From Desulfobacter sp. (GTDB lineage: Bacteria; Desulfobacterota; Desulfobacteria; Desulfobacterales; Desulfobacteraceae): 64,000 nt of DNA. A program made the translations under genes and the position numbers. Below the pieces are notes generated by a model. That model worked only from the letters and a program-made list of their open reading frames with translations. It was not told the origin of the DNA and ran no database searches. Shown here in pieces: positions 8,475-18,233 of this stretch. The DNA is taken from positions 1,729,501-1,793,500 of the forward strand of contig CP054838.1 of assembly GCA_028768545.1 (NCBI GenBank). The letters run 5' to 3'. The number at the start of each line of letters is the position of its first letter. Within the stretch, counting starts at the first letter, position 1.

Positions 8475-9182
8475 ATGAAAAAAAATATTTGCCTGGCGGC
8501 TATGGCCTGTATCCTGATCATATCCCAAGTTGCGGCCGGACCTGTTGATAAAAAAGTTGAGGTTTTGGAAAAATCCAAGCTCACCCGCCAGATTTCCTAT
8601 GCCCTGGGGTATGATGTGTTTACCCATGTCAGCGGTCAGATTGACCTGGATATGGATGCCTTTATCAAGGGGGTTCAAGATGCCCACAAGAAAACCCCTG
8701 CCCTGACCGAGGCAGAAATGAAGCAGATGCTCATGACGTATCAAGGTCTTGCCCGTAAAGCCGCAGCAGAGGCGAGTGAAAAAATCAGGCAAAAACATTT
8801 GGCTGCCGGCGCTGTGTTCATGGAAGGAAACAAGCTTAAGCAAGGGGTGATCACGCTTTCTTCCGGGCTTCAGTATAAGGTGATCACCCAGGGCACGGGC
8901 CCTGTGCCGGCCCTTACGGATTCAGTTGAATGTCATTACAGGGGAACCTTTTTGGACGGGACCCAGTTTGATTCCTCCTATTCCAGGGGGCGGCCTGCAA
9001 GCTTTCAGGTGACCAAGGTCATCCCGGGATGGACCCGGGCCTTGACCCGGATGCCTGTGGGCTCTAAATGGGAGTTGTATGTGCCTGCTGATCTTGCCTA
9101 TGGAGATAAAGGGGCCGGCCAGACCATCCAGCCCGGCCAGACCCTGGTTTTTCAAATCGAACTTCTAGGTATTCTGGACTGA
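8475..9182 (+). CDS. FKBP-type peptidyl-prolyl cis-trans isomerase, exported (Mip/FkpA-like)
   Basis: Proline isomerase and chaperone of the periplasm. A signal peptide (MKKNICLAAMACILIISQVAAG) starts the 235-residue protein. An alpha-helical N-terminal dimerisation domain follows (QISYALGYDVFTHVSGQ... LARKAAAEASEKIRQKH). From about residue 125 comes a complete FKBP domain (SSGLQYKVITQGTGPVPALT, CHYRGTFLDGTQFDSSY, VIPGWTRALTRMPVGSKWEL, VPADLAYGDKGAG, TLVFQIELLGI). The order is that of Mip/FkpA proteins. The ribosome site AGGTGAG precedes the ATG. Its last 18 bases overlap the convergent enolase-family gene. Confidence 0.93.
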   Translation: MKKNICLAAMACILIISQVAAGPVDKKVEVLEKSKLTRQISYALGYDVFTHVSGQIDLDMDAFIKGVQDAHKKTPALTEAEMKQMLMTYQGLARKAAAEASEKIRQKHLAAGAVFMEGNKLKQGVITLSSGLQYKVITQGTGPVPALTDSVECHYRGTFLDGTQFDSSYSRGRPASFQVTKVIPGWTRALTRMPVGSKWELYVPADLAYGDKGAGQTIQPGQTLVFQIELLGILD

Positions 9183-10436
9183 TTTTTTCTGGGCATCCAC
9201 TCCGAATTTTTTTTTGTTTGAATTGAGGCGAAAGGCGGTGAGCAGCCCCTTGTCCTTGATGGTGTAAAAGACAAGCTGCCGCTTGTTCATGGAAAATGTT
9301 TTTGTCCCGTAGCGTTTGAGCTTGTCCTCATCAATTTCAAACCCCAGGCCCGGATCATGGGTGGGATAGAGCATGCCCCGGTCATGGAAAAAGGGTTTGC
9401 GTAAGATTCCGTCCCGTTTTTCAACGGTCCAGGAGGGAGGATTCAAAGGATATTCCAGGGGTTTGATTCCGTTAAATCCAGAGGCTAGAAGCACGTGGAG
9501 ATTCACGGCAAACCCGATGCCGTTGGTCCAGGTGTGGGGGGTGAACTTAAGGTGGTGTTTTTTACAATGCTGCGCCACCTCAAGGGTATGGGAGATCCCC
9601 CCTGTCATGACGGCATCGGGCTGGAAAATATCATAACATTTTTTTTCAATCATGTATTTGAGTTCTGCCTTGCCGTTGGTGTGGATCTCTCCTCCGGTAA
9701 TGGGAATCTTGCTGTATTGGGTCAGTTTGGCAAGATTGTCGTAGTCATCCATGGGAAGAGGCTCTTCTAACCAGGCCACCCCCATTTCCGCACAGGCGTC
9801 ACTAAAATATTTGGCCCGGTCAAGGTCCCAGAGTGGGGCGTCATTGACAATGGTCACCCGCCATGCCTGGTTGGCATCCACCCCGATGGACATCTCTTCT
9901 CCTACCGCGTCCTTTACCGCCCTTACATGGTCAATGTCTGTGTTTACATCAAAATCATGGACCCTGATTTTAATGGTTTTAAACCCCTCTTGAAGCCTTT
10001 GCCTGGCTTCAAAAATTCTTGAATCCCTGTCCTTGATTTCCCCTGTGGAGGCGTATAGCGCCACAGGTTCATTTTTTCCGCCCAAAAGCTGGTATACGGG
10101 TTTGTTCGCCTTTTTTCCTTTGATATCCCAGAAGGCAGGCTCTATCCAGTTGGCCCTGACCCCGAGGTATCCCACCTCCCTCAGCCGCTGGAGCATGAGA
10201 TCAATATCGGTGGCATCATGTCCGATCAGGTATGGGGCGATGAGATTGCCAATGCCGGCGCGTTCAGATGCAATGGCAGGTCCTGCGGCATATCCCTGGA
10301 TCCCGTCGTCCGTGGTGATCCGGATCAGGTCAAACCGATTGTCCGTGGCAGGGTAGCCCGGAATCCAGCTGGGGTAAAAGGGCTTGTCCAGAGGAATTCT
10401 GACATGGAAGATCTCTACCTGGGATATGATGCTCAT
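9165..10436 (-). CDS. Enolase-superfamily enzyme (mandelate racemase/muconate lactonizing type)
   Basis: A metal-dependent enzyme that abstracts the proton next to a carboxylate; the substrate is unknown. The 423-residue protein has the capping domain and a TIM barrel with a Lys motif (FKTIKIRVH). Metal ligands are Asp (IGVDANQAW), Glu (WLEEPL) and Glu (TGGEIHT), followed by QPDAVMTGGIS and a late His (FTPHTWTNG) as in mandelate racemase-type members. The ATG at 10436, preceded by AAGGAT, gives MSIISQVEIFHVRIPLDKPF. A longer frame reaching 10664 overlaps pckG and has no family similarity. The C-terminal tail of about 35 residues overlaps the FKBP gene. It lies 10 bases after pckG. Confidence 0.85.
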   Translation of the reverse strand: MSIISQVEIFHVRIPLDKPFYPSWIPGYPATDNRFDLIRITTDDGIQGYAAGPAIASERAGIGNLIAPYLIGHDATDIDLMLQRLREVGYLGVRANWIEPAFWDIKGKKANKPVYQLLGGKNEPVALYASTGEIKDRDSRIFEARQRLQEGFKTIKIRVHDFDVNTDIDHVRAVKDAVGEEMSIGVDANQAWRVTIVNDAPLWDLDRAKYFSDACAEMGVAWLEEPLPMDDYDNLAKLTQYSKIPITGGEIHTNGKAELKYMIEKKCYDIFQPDAVMTGGISHTLEVAQHCKKHHLKFTPHTWTNGIGFAVNLHVLLASGFNGIKPLEYPLNPPSWTVEKRDGILRKPFFHDRGMLYPTHDPGLGFEIDEDKLKRYGTKTFSMNKRQLVFYTIKDKGLLTAFRLNSNKKKFGVDAQKKSVQNT

Positions 10437-10446
10437 GGATTTATCC

Positions 10447-12387
10447 TTATGATGAAATAAAAAAATCAGGTAAAATAATGGTGCCCTGGCTCTGGGCGAG
10501 TTCTTTGAGCTGTTTTTTTTGTTCTGCCAGGATATCAAAAAGCTGTTCGGGGATATTAACTTCCTTGGCATAGGCGGCTTCCTGGAGCTCGATGCGCTGG
10601 ATGATCTTTTCCGTATAGATGGAGAACTGTTTGTCATACAGGGCTTTGGGATATTCTTTGTCAATGATCTGGCTGAACAATCGTTTTAGATCCGGGTACA
10701 TCGGCAGATTTCCAATGGGGGTACAAAGGGAGCCCATCTCGCCATGGGCATATCTTTCCAGCCACGCCAGCCATGCTTTGACATCTTTTTTCTCTCCGAG
10801 AAGCTGGTCTGTCTCGCCTCCCCTGGCCCGGTCCGTGAGAAAATAGTTGAGCCCGGCCATGACCGGCTTATTGTCGTCACTGATGTCGGGGTTGCCGAAA
10901 AATTTAAACTGGGCATCCATATAATCTCCCAGGGCACCCGGGATAAAGGGAGCATTGGCCCAGGGGGCGCGTTTGACACCGGTAACCCCGACTTCCGTGG
11001 CCGTGGCAGCCGATACAATACAGGCACCGATGACCACGCCCGCATCCGAGGTTTTGGCCACCCATACCGGGGGCATGGTGTCAGCATCCCTGCCCGAATA
11101 GGTAAACACGCGGGTGAGCACCCCTTTGGGATTGGCTGCCTCAGGGGAATAGTTGTCCAGTGAGGTGGAGGCCAAAGTGCACCTGGAATTGGGATGGGAC
11201 ATGGGGATGGGCTCGTTTTTGTCATTGGTTTTGCCCTTGTACCAGTCTCCTTGGAAGTTGACGCCCTTGTCCGGCTGGGGTTCGAGGTTGCCCACCCAAT
11301 GGGGAACCTTGTTTTCGTCAATTAATACATTTGACCAGATAACCTCGTGTCCGGGTTTTCGCAATACTTTCATGAGAAGGGGATCCCCTTCCTGGTTGAC
11401 ATCCTCAACAATGCCGAAAATGCCGTTTTCAGGATTGACCGACCGGATGCTTCCGTCCCTGGCAATCCACATCTGGGCCAGGTCATCCCCTACAAATACA
11501 TTGCCTGCCATGGCGGTTGTGGTTTTTCCGCATCCTGAGGGGGCCGCCCCTGCACACCAGGTGGTCCGCCCGTTGGGGCCGTGGATCCCGGTGATAAACA
11601 TGTGTTCGGATAATTCTTTGCCCCTGTTGGCATACACGGCCTTGTCCACGGCAAAACGGTGGTTCCCTTTTTTCAACAGCAGGGTATTGCCGGCATAGGT
11701 GCAGTTGTAGGCATAGGTGGTCTGAAATTTTCTGTCCATGAACACCCTTGCCTTGGGCAGATCTTCGGTCCGGTTAAGCCCCTCTGAATGGACATTGGTG
11801 AAAAAATGACCCCGGTCTTCCACCTCCTGGTTAAAATCATCAAAGGCATTTCTGTACAAAAGTTCGGCACTGTGGGCCACATAGGCCGAAGAGGTGATTT
11901 CAAGGGCCGGGTTGGAAACCGGTGCCCCCACAGGGCCTCGGTTGTAAAATCCCACAACCATGGTCATGTCGGCCATGATATCTGTCATGGTGGATCCAAT
12001 ATCCTTTAGGGCATCTTCCCTTGTCATCCGGTTGGCCAGGGAGGAAACATGGTCTTGGGGATCGGCAATATAAAAGGTGCGGTCAACAATTCTGCCCTGT
12101 TCATCGGCTAGATCAAAGTGGATGGTATGGTTGTCCATGGACAAAGACCGCTCTTCTTTTTTTTCAAGGGCCAGGGTCTTAATAAAGGCCTTGTCTTCGG
12201 CCGAACCGGTATTAATATATACCCTTTTAGGATTGCACACTGAAATGGCATTGGCGATTCTCACCAGGACATCCGGGTGGTGGATTTTTGAAATTTTTTC
12301 TAGGTGGTCGTCTTCGAGTTTCAGTTTGAAAAGTTCAAGGGCTTGGGCAGGGGAATTAATTCTTCCAAGTTTGTTTAATACGTCCAT
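10447..12387 (-). CDS. pckG: Phosphoenolpyruvate carboxykinase (GTP)
   Basis: Interconverts oxaloacetate plus GTP with PEP, GDP and CO2, linking C4 acids and gluconeogenesis. The 646-residue length suits the GTP class. Motifs are the kinase-1 loop APSGCGKTTTAM with its reactive Cys, the kinase-2 metal site GDDLAQMW, and FGIVEDVNQEGDPLL with HPNSRCT in the catalytic core. A TTG four codons upstream (12399) is possible, but the ATG at 12387 has a GGA at about -10 and starts MDVLNKLGRINSPAQAL. It is followed after 10 bases by the enolase-family gene, suggesting co-transcription. Confidence 0.92.
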   Translation of the reverse strand: MDVLNKLGRINSPAQALELFKLKLEDDHLEKISKIHHPDVLVRIANAISVCNPKRVYINTGSAEDKAFIKTLALEKKEERSLSMDNHTIHFDLADEQGRIVDRTFYIADPQDHVSSLANRMTREDALKDIGSTMTDIMADMTMVVGFYNRGPVGAPVSNPALEITSSAYVAHSAELLYRNAFDDFNQEVEDRGHFFTNVHSEGLNRTEDLPKARVFMDRKFQTTYAYNCTYAGNTLLLKKGNHRFAVDKAVYANRGKELSEHMFITGIHGPNGRTTWCAGAAPSGCGKTTTAMAGNVFVGDDLAQMWIARDGSIRSVNPENGIFGIVEDVNQEGDPLLMKVLRKPGHEVIWSNVLIDENKVPHWVGNLEPQPDKGVNFQGDWYKGKTNDKNEPIPMSHPNSRCTLASTSLDNYSPEAANPKGVLTRVFTYSGRDADTMPPVWVAKTSDAGVVIGACIVSAATATEVGVTGVKRAPWANAPFIPGALGDYMDAQFKFFGNPDISDDNKPVMAGLNYFLTDRARGGETDQLLGEKKDVKAWLAWLERYAHGEMGSLCTPIGNLPMYPDLKRLFSQIIDKEYPKALYDKQFSIYTEKIIQRIELQEAAYAKEVNIPEQLFDILAEQKKQLKELAQSQGTIILPDFFISS

Positions 12388-12585
12388 TTTTATATCCAAG
12401 AATTATATATGTGAAAATTAACCTCAAATGGGTTGACAATAAAGTTTTCTTCTACCATTTAATTACTAAAAATCAAATGGAATCTTAATAAATAGTGAAA
12501 AAAAAATTTTTATTTTCGGGCGGGGAATTTGTATAAAAACAGATGCCTACATCTTACCAGGTCGAGTAAAAAAGGAAATGGGTTC

Positions 12586-13521
12586 ATGAAAAAAACAATA
12601 TTTGCAGATCTGCACAATCACACCCAGGCCTCTGACGGGGATTTTTCTTCAAAAGAGCTGATTCAAAGGGTAAAGCAAAAAGGCATTAAGGTTGTGGGGA
12701 TCACGGATCATGATACCCTGGAAGGGCTTGAAAAAGCCGTGTCACAAGGTGATGCCGCCGGGGTTAAGGTATTGCCCGGGGTGGAAATATCTGTCCGGTT
12801 CAACCTTGATTTTTTTACCGGCACCCTCCATGTTCTGGCTTATTTTTCACCGTCAAGATTAAGGGATAAAAACTTTGTAAAAGAGTTTAAGGGCTTGCTG
12901 GAAAAGGGAAGGGGGGATGGTCTGGTCCGGGCCAGGATTGATAAAATCAATGGGGTGTTCGGACCCCACGGTAGTATTCCCACGCTTTTCAGGGATCTGG
13001 CCTTTGAAGATATCTCCCAATATTCTAAAAATGCCTCAAGACGGCATTTTGCCCTGGCCCTGGAAAAGGATCTGGGTATCCAAGACAAGGCCGCAGTCAA
13101 CCAAATTATCGGTAATGCCAGTCCTGCCTACCTGCCTTCGGGAATAGACCTTGCCCAGGTGGCTCAATTTTTAAAATCAGCCCCAGTGGTGGGAGTGCTG
13201 GCCCATCCGGCAGCCGGCTCCTTTCCGGGAGAAGGCCATTACAAAGAGGTGCTTCCCCCTGTTGAAATTGTGCAGACCCTGCTGCCCGAACTTTTATCCG
13301 CCGGCATCCAGGGCCTTGAGGTCTTTTATCCCGGCCATACCAAAGCCCATATGGCCCTTGTTTTAGACTGGGCAGACAAACATCGCCTTTTGGTTACGGG
13401 CGGGTCTGACTGCCATGATGCCCAGGAGAGGCCCGTTGGGATCTGCGGAATTTCGGAGCCTGAATTTTTGCGGCTGAAACAGGCCATTGAAAGGGCGGAT
13501 AAAAAATATGGGGGCCTTTAA
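12586..13521 (+). CDS. PHP-domain metal-dependent phosphoesterase
   Basis: Likely a nucleotide or nucleic-acid phosphoesterase of the PHP family, related to the RNase AM / 3',5'-nucleoside bisphosphate phosphatase group. The 311-residue protein shows the PHP metal motifs in order: DLHNHTQASDG, GITDHDTLEG, LPGVEISV, VLAHPA, FYPGHT and GGSDCHDA. The ATG at 12586 follows AAGGAAATGG; a longer TTG start at 12529 lacks support. A TTGACA element at 12433 could drive it from the shared upstream region. The specific substrate cannot be read from the sequence. Confidence 0.88.
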   Translation: MKKTIFADLHNHTQASDGDFSSKELIQRVKQKGIKVVGITDHDTLEGLEKAVSQGDAAGVKVLPGVEISVRFNLDFFTGTLHVLAYFSPSRLRDKNFVKEFKGLLEKGRGDGLVRARIDKINGVFGPHGSIPTLFRDLAFEDISQYSKNASRRHFALALEKDLGIQDKAAVNQIIGNASPAYLPSGIDLAQVAQFLKSAPVVGVLAHPAAGSFPGEGHYKEVLPPVEIVQTLLPELLSAGIQGLEVFYPGHTKAHMALVLDWADKHRLLVTGGSDCHDAQERPVGICGISEPEFLRLKQAIERADKKYGGL

Positions 13522-13607
13522 AGGTTTGGGCCCTCTCTAATCCTTGTCTTTGGGTGCTGTTTTTTTCTGCAGTCAAATTATTATTCTTAAATGATTAGCG
13601 GTATCCT

Positions 13608-13779
13608 TTATTCAGCCGTGCTGAATTTATTGTGAATGACGGCCGTGACAAGGCAGAGAAGACAGACCCCTGAGGTGAGGCAGAATATGGCCGTGGAATC
13701 GGGCAGCAGCTTGATCACCGGCAGCAGCAGGGCATAGCAGATAAGGGTGGACAGGGCATAGGCAATGGAAAAATCCCTG
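13608..13779 (-). pseudogene. C-terminal stub of an integral membrane protein, cut by an IS
   Basis: About 57 codons survive (from RDFSIAYALSTLICYALLLP to VTAVIHNKFSTAE stop), containing two hydrophobic helices, as in the last helices of an MFS transporter. The frame runs upstream into the end of the ISKra4-like element, so the visible 82-residue ORF has an IS-derived N-terminus. The rest of the gene is not on the other side of the IS, which instead abuts the glycyl radical enzyme. The gene was therefore lost by rearrangement, not by simple insertion. The MFS label is tentative. Confidence 0.6.
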
Positions 13780-13801
13780 GGGCGCATTCCCATTTTCCCG
13801 G

Positions 13802-14986
13802 TTATACCGCTGGCACTGGATTGTGCATGTTTGCCATCTGCTTCAGGCAGTTCCAACGCCCTGCTTTATAAAATGATCGCAGCATAATCATTTTTTCTGC
13901 ATTCTCCCGATACCAAAAGATGCATGGACCTTTAAGACGTAAATTCACGACTCTCCGAATCGAACTTTCAATAGCACCGCTGCCAATAGGTAAGTTCAAC
14001 GCTTTTACAGTTGAGAAATTAAGCCTCAGTTCATTGCGCACAAAATAATCCCGTTCCGTCTTGATAGCCTTACTGTTTCTGCCTCTACAAAGCTTCTGGA
14101 CGGCCTGTACCACCTCAATCGCCTTTCCCTTCAGCAGAAGACCTCGCTGCTTCGATACCCAGCGTTTGCGTTCCTTGGATGACCAGGTCTTCCTTAAGCC
14201 TGCTACTGTACCCAGATGCTCAACTGCATGGTAGAAATCGAGAAGTTCATACACACGCTCAGGAGCCAAACCCAATGCTTTTAGCAGTCCGGGGATTCGA
14301 TTCCAAATCCAATGTGCCCCATCTGCAACAAACAGTATTTTGTCTGAGTTCTGAATATGAAGGGAGTTCAAATAACCCTTTAACAAGTGGAATACACCAT
14401 CCGGTCCATTGAAACAGCCATCAATAAATGGTGAAAAGCTTTTTTCTTGTTTTCCATGGGCGTCCACTACATAAATGATCAAAAGCTTGGGTTCTCGCCA
14501 TGCCCCACGAAATCGGGTTCTATCCTTTTGGGTTTTTGGTCCCCTTTTCTTCTCTCTGAGCCGAGTGCGGCCACCATCAGTGCTGATAACGACTCGCCGC
14601 CCTTCAAGTAAATCTCTATCATTTAATGGGATTCGGCCCGCTTGTTGTTCGGCTCGAGCCCGCTCTGCGTACCGATAGGTCAGTTTACGGATGACCTTTA
14701 TACCCAACGTCATCCCACGGTCACAAAGCACTTGACGGACTTCTTCAAAAGAACTTAATAAGGCTGACCAAGAACTCACCATAGAAGCCAAAGCAGGCGA
14801 GCAGCGATCATGGATTCCAAGAAGGATTAAGCCAGCGTATGCACCTTTATATCTTTTTCCTTTTCGGCGGTCACAGGACCTTCGATAGTATCGAACATGA
14901 ATATCAACCGAACTATCTGTACAAAGCTGAATCCAAACTGTCTCAAGCCCTTCGCTTTTCATCCGTCCCGGCCAATTGGACATCAA
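13802..14986 (-). CDS. IS transposase, main frame (ISKra4-like), copy 1
   Basis: A 394-residue DDE-type transposase body. Visible segments are VVISTDGGRTRLRE (first Asp), ILFVADGAHWIWNRIP (second Asp), LLDFYHAVEHLG, and PIGSGAIESSIRRVVNLRLK (the Glu). The frame is open upstream of its nominal TTG/ATG into the T8-A8 tract near 15040. It is most likely translated as a -1 fusion with the small ORF at 15019-15207. It differs from copy 2 at only a few residues (for example Cys for Tyr in GIHDRCSPA, Ser for Leu in KRWVSKQR). ISKra4 is the best guess; ISLre2 is the alternative. Confidence 0.8.
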   Translation of the reverse strand: MMSNWPGRMKSEGLETVWIQLCTDSSVDIHVRYYRRSCDRRKGKRYKGAYAGLILLGIHDRCSPALASMVSSWSALLSSFEEVRQVLCDRGMTLGIKVIRKLTYRYAERARAEQQAGRIPLNDRDLLEGRRVVISTDGGRTRLREKKRGPKTQKDRTRFRGAWREPKLLIIYVVDAHGKQEKSFSPFIDGCFNGPDGVFHLLKGYLNSLHIQNSDKILFVADGAHWIWNRIPGLLKALGLAPERVYELLDFYHAVEHLGTVAGLRKTWSSKERKRWVSKQRGLLLKGKAIEVVQAVQKLCRGRNSKAIKTERDYFVRNELRLNFSTVKALNLPIGSGAIESSIRRVVNLRLKGPCIFWYRENAEKMIMLRSFYKAGRWNCLKQMANMHNPVPAV

Positions 14987-15018
14987 TTCTTTTTCTTGGT
15001 CGACCTGTTCAGAGGAAT

Positions 15019-15207
15019 CTACTGAGGCCTGGATCTTTTTTTTAAAAAAAAGGCGCTTATCCGATTTGTATACTCAAGGATTTCCTGCTCCATCTGTTCT
15101 AATTCGTTAGCGTTACGAACCAAGCGATTTGGATCTTCTTCCAGTTTTTTGAGGCATGCAAGGACTTCATCAACAGTATTACAATCTTCAGCTTTCTTCA
15201 TTAGCAC
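15019..15207 (-). CDS. IS small upstream frame (N-terminal part of frameshifted transposase), copy 1
   Basis: A 62-residue ORF (GTG at 15207 or ATG at 15201; KKAEDCNTVDEVLACLKKLE...), helical and charged, ending just after a T8-A8 run. The next frame (-1) is open from that run into the transposase. It is therefore read as the N-terminal part of a programmed-frameshift or slippage product, not as an independent gene. Confidence 0.7.
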   Translation of the reverse strand: MLMKKAEDCNTVDEVLACLKKLEEDPNRLVRNANELEQMEQEILEYTNRISAFFLKKRSRPQ

Positions 15208-16782
15208 AATCCATTTATGTTCATTTCAGCGTAACAGAGGATATCATTCTTTTTGCTCTAAAAGACAGGCCTTTTTAAAACCGGGAAAATAGGAATGCGC
15301 CCATGTGGAAGCCCACGGAAAAAATACCGGGCCAGAATGCCCCTTTTCTGAAATTTTCATGATTTGAAAGCCGGTCACAAAGATGGGCCGCTACCCTGGC
15401 GGCCATGGAAAATTTTTCTTGCTCAAACACGGCTTTTTTGACGGCATAGAGGCTGTCCGCGGTATTGGAGAATCCCATGAACTGAACCCCTGTGGCGTTA
15501 TAAACGGCCCCGCCCTGTGTCAGGTCTTTTCCTTTTTCAAGGGGACCCTGGATCATGGCCGAACAAAAGGGGGAGGGCAGGATGCGGGCAATGGTTTTGT
15601 CCAGGCAGGTAATGCCACGGACCATCTGTTCGATATAGTGGGAGACCTGGGCGTCATAGGCCTCAAAGACCTGGTCAAAGGTTTGGAATTCGGCTGGATC
15701 CCCGGTCTCACGGCCGGACAGATATCCAAAGATATTGTCCACCCCGTTGCTCAGGGCAAATTCCAGGCATTTGACCGCGTTGAACTGGACGGTAAAGGTG
15801 GAGCCGAAGCTTTTGCCCTGGGCATTGGGTTCCAGGCAGCCCACCACCCCGTAATCCCGGGCATCTTCTATGGTGTGCCCGGCATTGACCAGGGTTCTGA
15901 CAATGGTTTCATCATTGAAAAAGTGGAGCAGCACCCCGTTCTGGCAGTATTGAACCGCCTTGACAAAAAAGGGTTCCGGTGTGCTGGGGCTGAGGCGCAC
16001 CCCGAAGTTGGGCTGGACCGTCCGAATATCGGCATAGGCATCCAGGACAATATAGCTCAATTCATTGGTGGCATCATTTCCAAAGATATCCACCCCGCCT
16101 GCGGTCACATTCTGGGTGGTCTTGCCTTCGGTGCCTTCTCCGCCAGGAATATAGGCTTCTTCCAATACGTTTCAGATTTCATTCACCTTTAAAAATAAAA
16201 GAGAAACAAGGGGCTGGGCCCTTTTTTTCGTGATCCTGCCGCTGGCAATGTCTGCCTTGTAATAGGGAAAGAGGATCTGGTCAATACGGCCCAGGGAAAT
16301 GGAGTTGCCTCCGGTCTCAATCTGGGCGACAAGGTGGATGAAATAGACCGCCTGGATCGCCTCGTGAAAGATTGTCGCCGGTGATCTGGGCACTTTTTTA
16401 CAGATCCGGGCAATCTGTTCAAGTTCTTGTTTCCTGTCCGGATCGGATTCCTTTTGGGCCAGGTCTTGGGCGGATTCGGCATAGCGTTCGGCAAAGGCGA
16501 TCACGGCATTTAAAGAGGTGATCACACTTTGGTAAAAAAGGGCTTTTTCCCCTTTTTTTTCTTCTGGCGCCAGTTGGTCCAGCCGGGCGCAAGTTTTTTG
16601 GATGATCCAATCAAGGCCTCGGGAGAGCACCGGGGTGTGGTCCATGGTAAAATGCCCTATGCCGTAGGTGATCTCCAGCATAAAGGTGAAAATATATTTG
16701 TCCATATCTTCGGCCACATCCAAGGCAAGATCTTTTTCAAAGCAATCTTCAACGGATCGTCCCTTCCAAAAGGGGAGAATCT

Positions 16783-18233
16783 AAGGGCGTTCAAAATTCT
16801 GTGTCAGTTGAATGAAAGCTGATATACTCAGCTAAATAAGGAGAACTGACATGACCGAAGAAAACACCGAATTTGATTTTCAAAAAGCCCTTAAAGGCAT
16901 CCAGGAAGGTAAACCCTTCACAGGTAAGGGCGGCGTCCTTACATCATTAATCAAAAATCTTGCTGAAGCTGCTCTTGAAGGAGAGTTGGAGTCCCATCTC
17001 GGGCAGGAAGTTTCTGCCAACCGCCGTAATGGAAAAAGCAAAAAGACCATTAAATCCCTGGATGATAAATTTGAGCTAAAAACCCCGCGTGACAGGGCCG
17101 GAACCTTCTCTCCACAGATCGTCAAAAAACATCAGACAACGCTCAGCGATGAAATTGAAAGAAAGATAATAGCCCTTTACGGCCTGGGCATGAGTTATAA
17201 TGATATGGCTTCCCATTTACAGGAAATCTATGGACTTGAGATTTCAAATGCCACTCTGAGCACCATTACCGATAAAATCATTCATACCGTCAAAGAATGG
17301 CAGGCCAGGCCGTTGGAAAATGTGTACCCAATCGTATGGCTTGATGCCATACATTATAAAGTACGAGAAAACGGAAAGGTCGGCAGCAAAGCCGTTTACA
17401 CAATTCTTGGGGTGAATATCGAGGGCCGCAAAGAGGTTCTTGGGCTGTACATATCCGAGAATGAGGGTGCGAACTTCTGGCTGCAGGTGTTAACAGACCT
17501 TTCAAACCGAGGGGTAAAAGATATCCTGATTGCCTGTGTTGATGGTCTAAAAGGTTTTCCCGAGGCCATTGAGACCATATTCCCGGACACAGAAGTTCAA
17601 GTCTGCGTAGTCCACCAGATCCGAAATTCATTGAAATACGTTGGTTCCAAAAATAAAAAGGAATTTATGGCAGATCTAAAACGTGTTTATAAAGCGGTCA
17701 ATAAGGATCTGGCCGAAGAAGAACTGGATATCTTGGAAAATAAATGGAATGACAAATACCCGATTGTGATAAAATCCTGGCGGAACAACTGGGAACCCCT
17801 CAGTCATTTCTTTAAATATCCAGAAGAGATTCGACGGATAATATACACCACAAATACCATTGAGGCTGTGCATCGACAGTTTCGAAAACTGACCAAAACA
17901 AAGGGATCATTCCCGAACCAGGACAGCCTGTTAAAGCTGCTTTACATGGGGATCCAGAACGCCAGTAAAAAATGGACAATGCCGATTCAAAATTGGTCAC
18001 TGACAATTTCCCAGTTGGCAATTTTCTTTGAAGGCCGGCTGGATAAAGAGCTGGGAATTTGATAGGGATTTATTTACAGATGGAAAAGATGGTTCCAGGA
18101 ACTCCACTCCAGCAAAAGTCAACTCCTCCGACGTGGCTGATTGAAGGCCCATTCTCGGACCTGACTTTTACTTCCGCTGGCGCTGAGGCAGATCCGGGAA
18201 CCGAAACCGTGACACAGAATTCTGAACATTCCC
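16783..18233 (+). mobile_element. IS256-family insertion sequence, copy A (1451 bp)
   Basis: Inserted in the glycyl radical enzyme gene with an 8-bp target duplication gagaatct (16775-16782 and 18234-18241). The left end reads AAGGGCGTTCAAAATTCTGT, where the other copies start GA, and the right end is the complement of GGGAATGTTCAGAATTCTGT. All four copies in the window are exactly 1451 bp. A roughly 170-bp non-coding tail separates the transposase stop from the right end. Confidence 0.93.
16851..18062 (+). CDS. IS256 family transposase, copy A
   Basis: A 403-residue mutator-type DDE transposase. The catalytic Asp lies in IVWLDAIHYKVR, the second Asp in IACVDGLKGFPEAI, and the Glu in TTNTIEAVHRQFRK. 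The conserved CVVHQIRNSLKYV helix follows the second Asp. The ATG lies after AAGGAGAACTGAC. Copy A differs from copies B-D by Pro instead of Arg in the conserved NNWERLSHFFKYP segment and by SLDDKF, VQVCVV changes. It may therefore be a defective copy (inference). Confidence 0.93.
   Translation: MTEENTEFDFQKALKGIQEGKPFTGKGGVLTSLIKNLAEAALEGELESHLGQEVSANRRNGKSKKTIKSLDDKFELKTPRDRAGTFSPQIVKKHQTTLSDEIERKIIALYGLGMSYNDMASHLQEIYGLEISNATLSTITDKIIHTVKEWQARPLENVYPIVWLDAIHYKVRENGKVGSKAVYTILGVNIEGRKEVLGLYISENEGANFWLQVLTDLSNRGVKDILIACVDGLKGFPEAIETIFPDTEVQVCVVHQIRNSLKYVGSKNKKEFMADLKRVYKAVNKDLAEEELDILENKWNDKYPIVIKSWRNNWEPLSHFFKYPEEIRRIIYTTNTIEAVHRQFRKLTKTKGSFPNQDSLLKLLYMGIQNASKKWTMPIQNWSLTISQLAIFFEGRLDKELGI

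Larger units (their letters stand above)
13780..15302 (-). mobile_element. Insertion sequence, ISKra4-like, copy 1 (1523 bp, no target duplication)
   Basis: Its limits come from comparison with copy 2 at 36490-38012: both are exactly 1523 bp. The terminal inverted repeats begin GGGCGCATTCCCATTTTCCC at one end and match at the other (one mismatch). The 8 bases outside each end (aatccctg and atgtggaa) differ, unlike copy 2, which has an 8-bp duplication. Copy 1 is therefore probably a recombination junction. It carries a two-frame transposase on the minus strand. The family name rests on protein resemblance and is provisional. Confidence 0.85.

Noticed and set aside
10437..10664. 76-residue N-terminal extension of the enolase-family protein
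   Set aside because: It overlaps the 3' end of pckG, has low-complexity Ser/Lys content and no family similarity; the ATG at 10436 has a ribosome site.
16172..16174. TGA in the glycyl radical enzyme as selenocysteine
   Set aside because: No SECIS-like hairpin was evident after it, the position is not an active-site Cys, and the gene is already cut by two IS.
18059..18233. Short ORF in the tail of every IS256 copy (MIGIYLQMEKMVPGTPLQQK...)
   Set aside because: It keeps frame only because the copies are recent; copy D has four amino-acid changes in 58 residues and there is no ribosome site.
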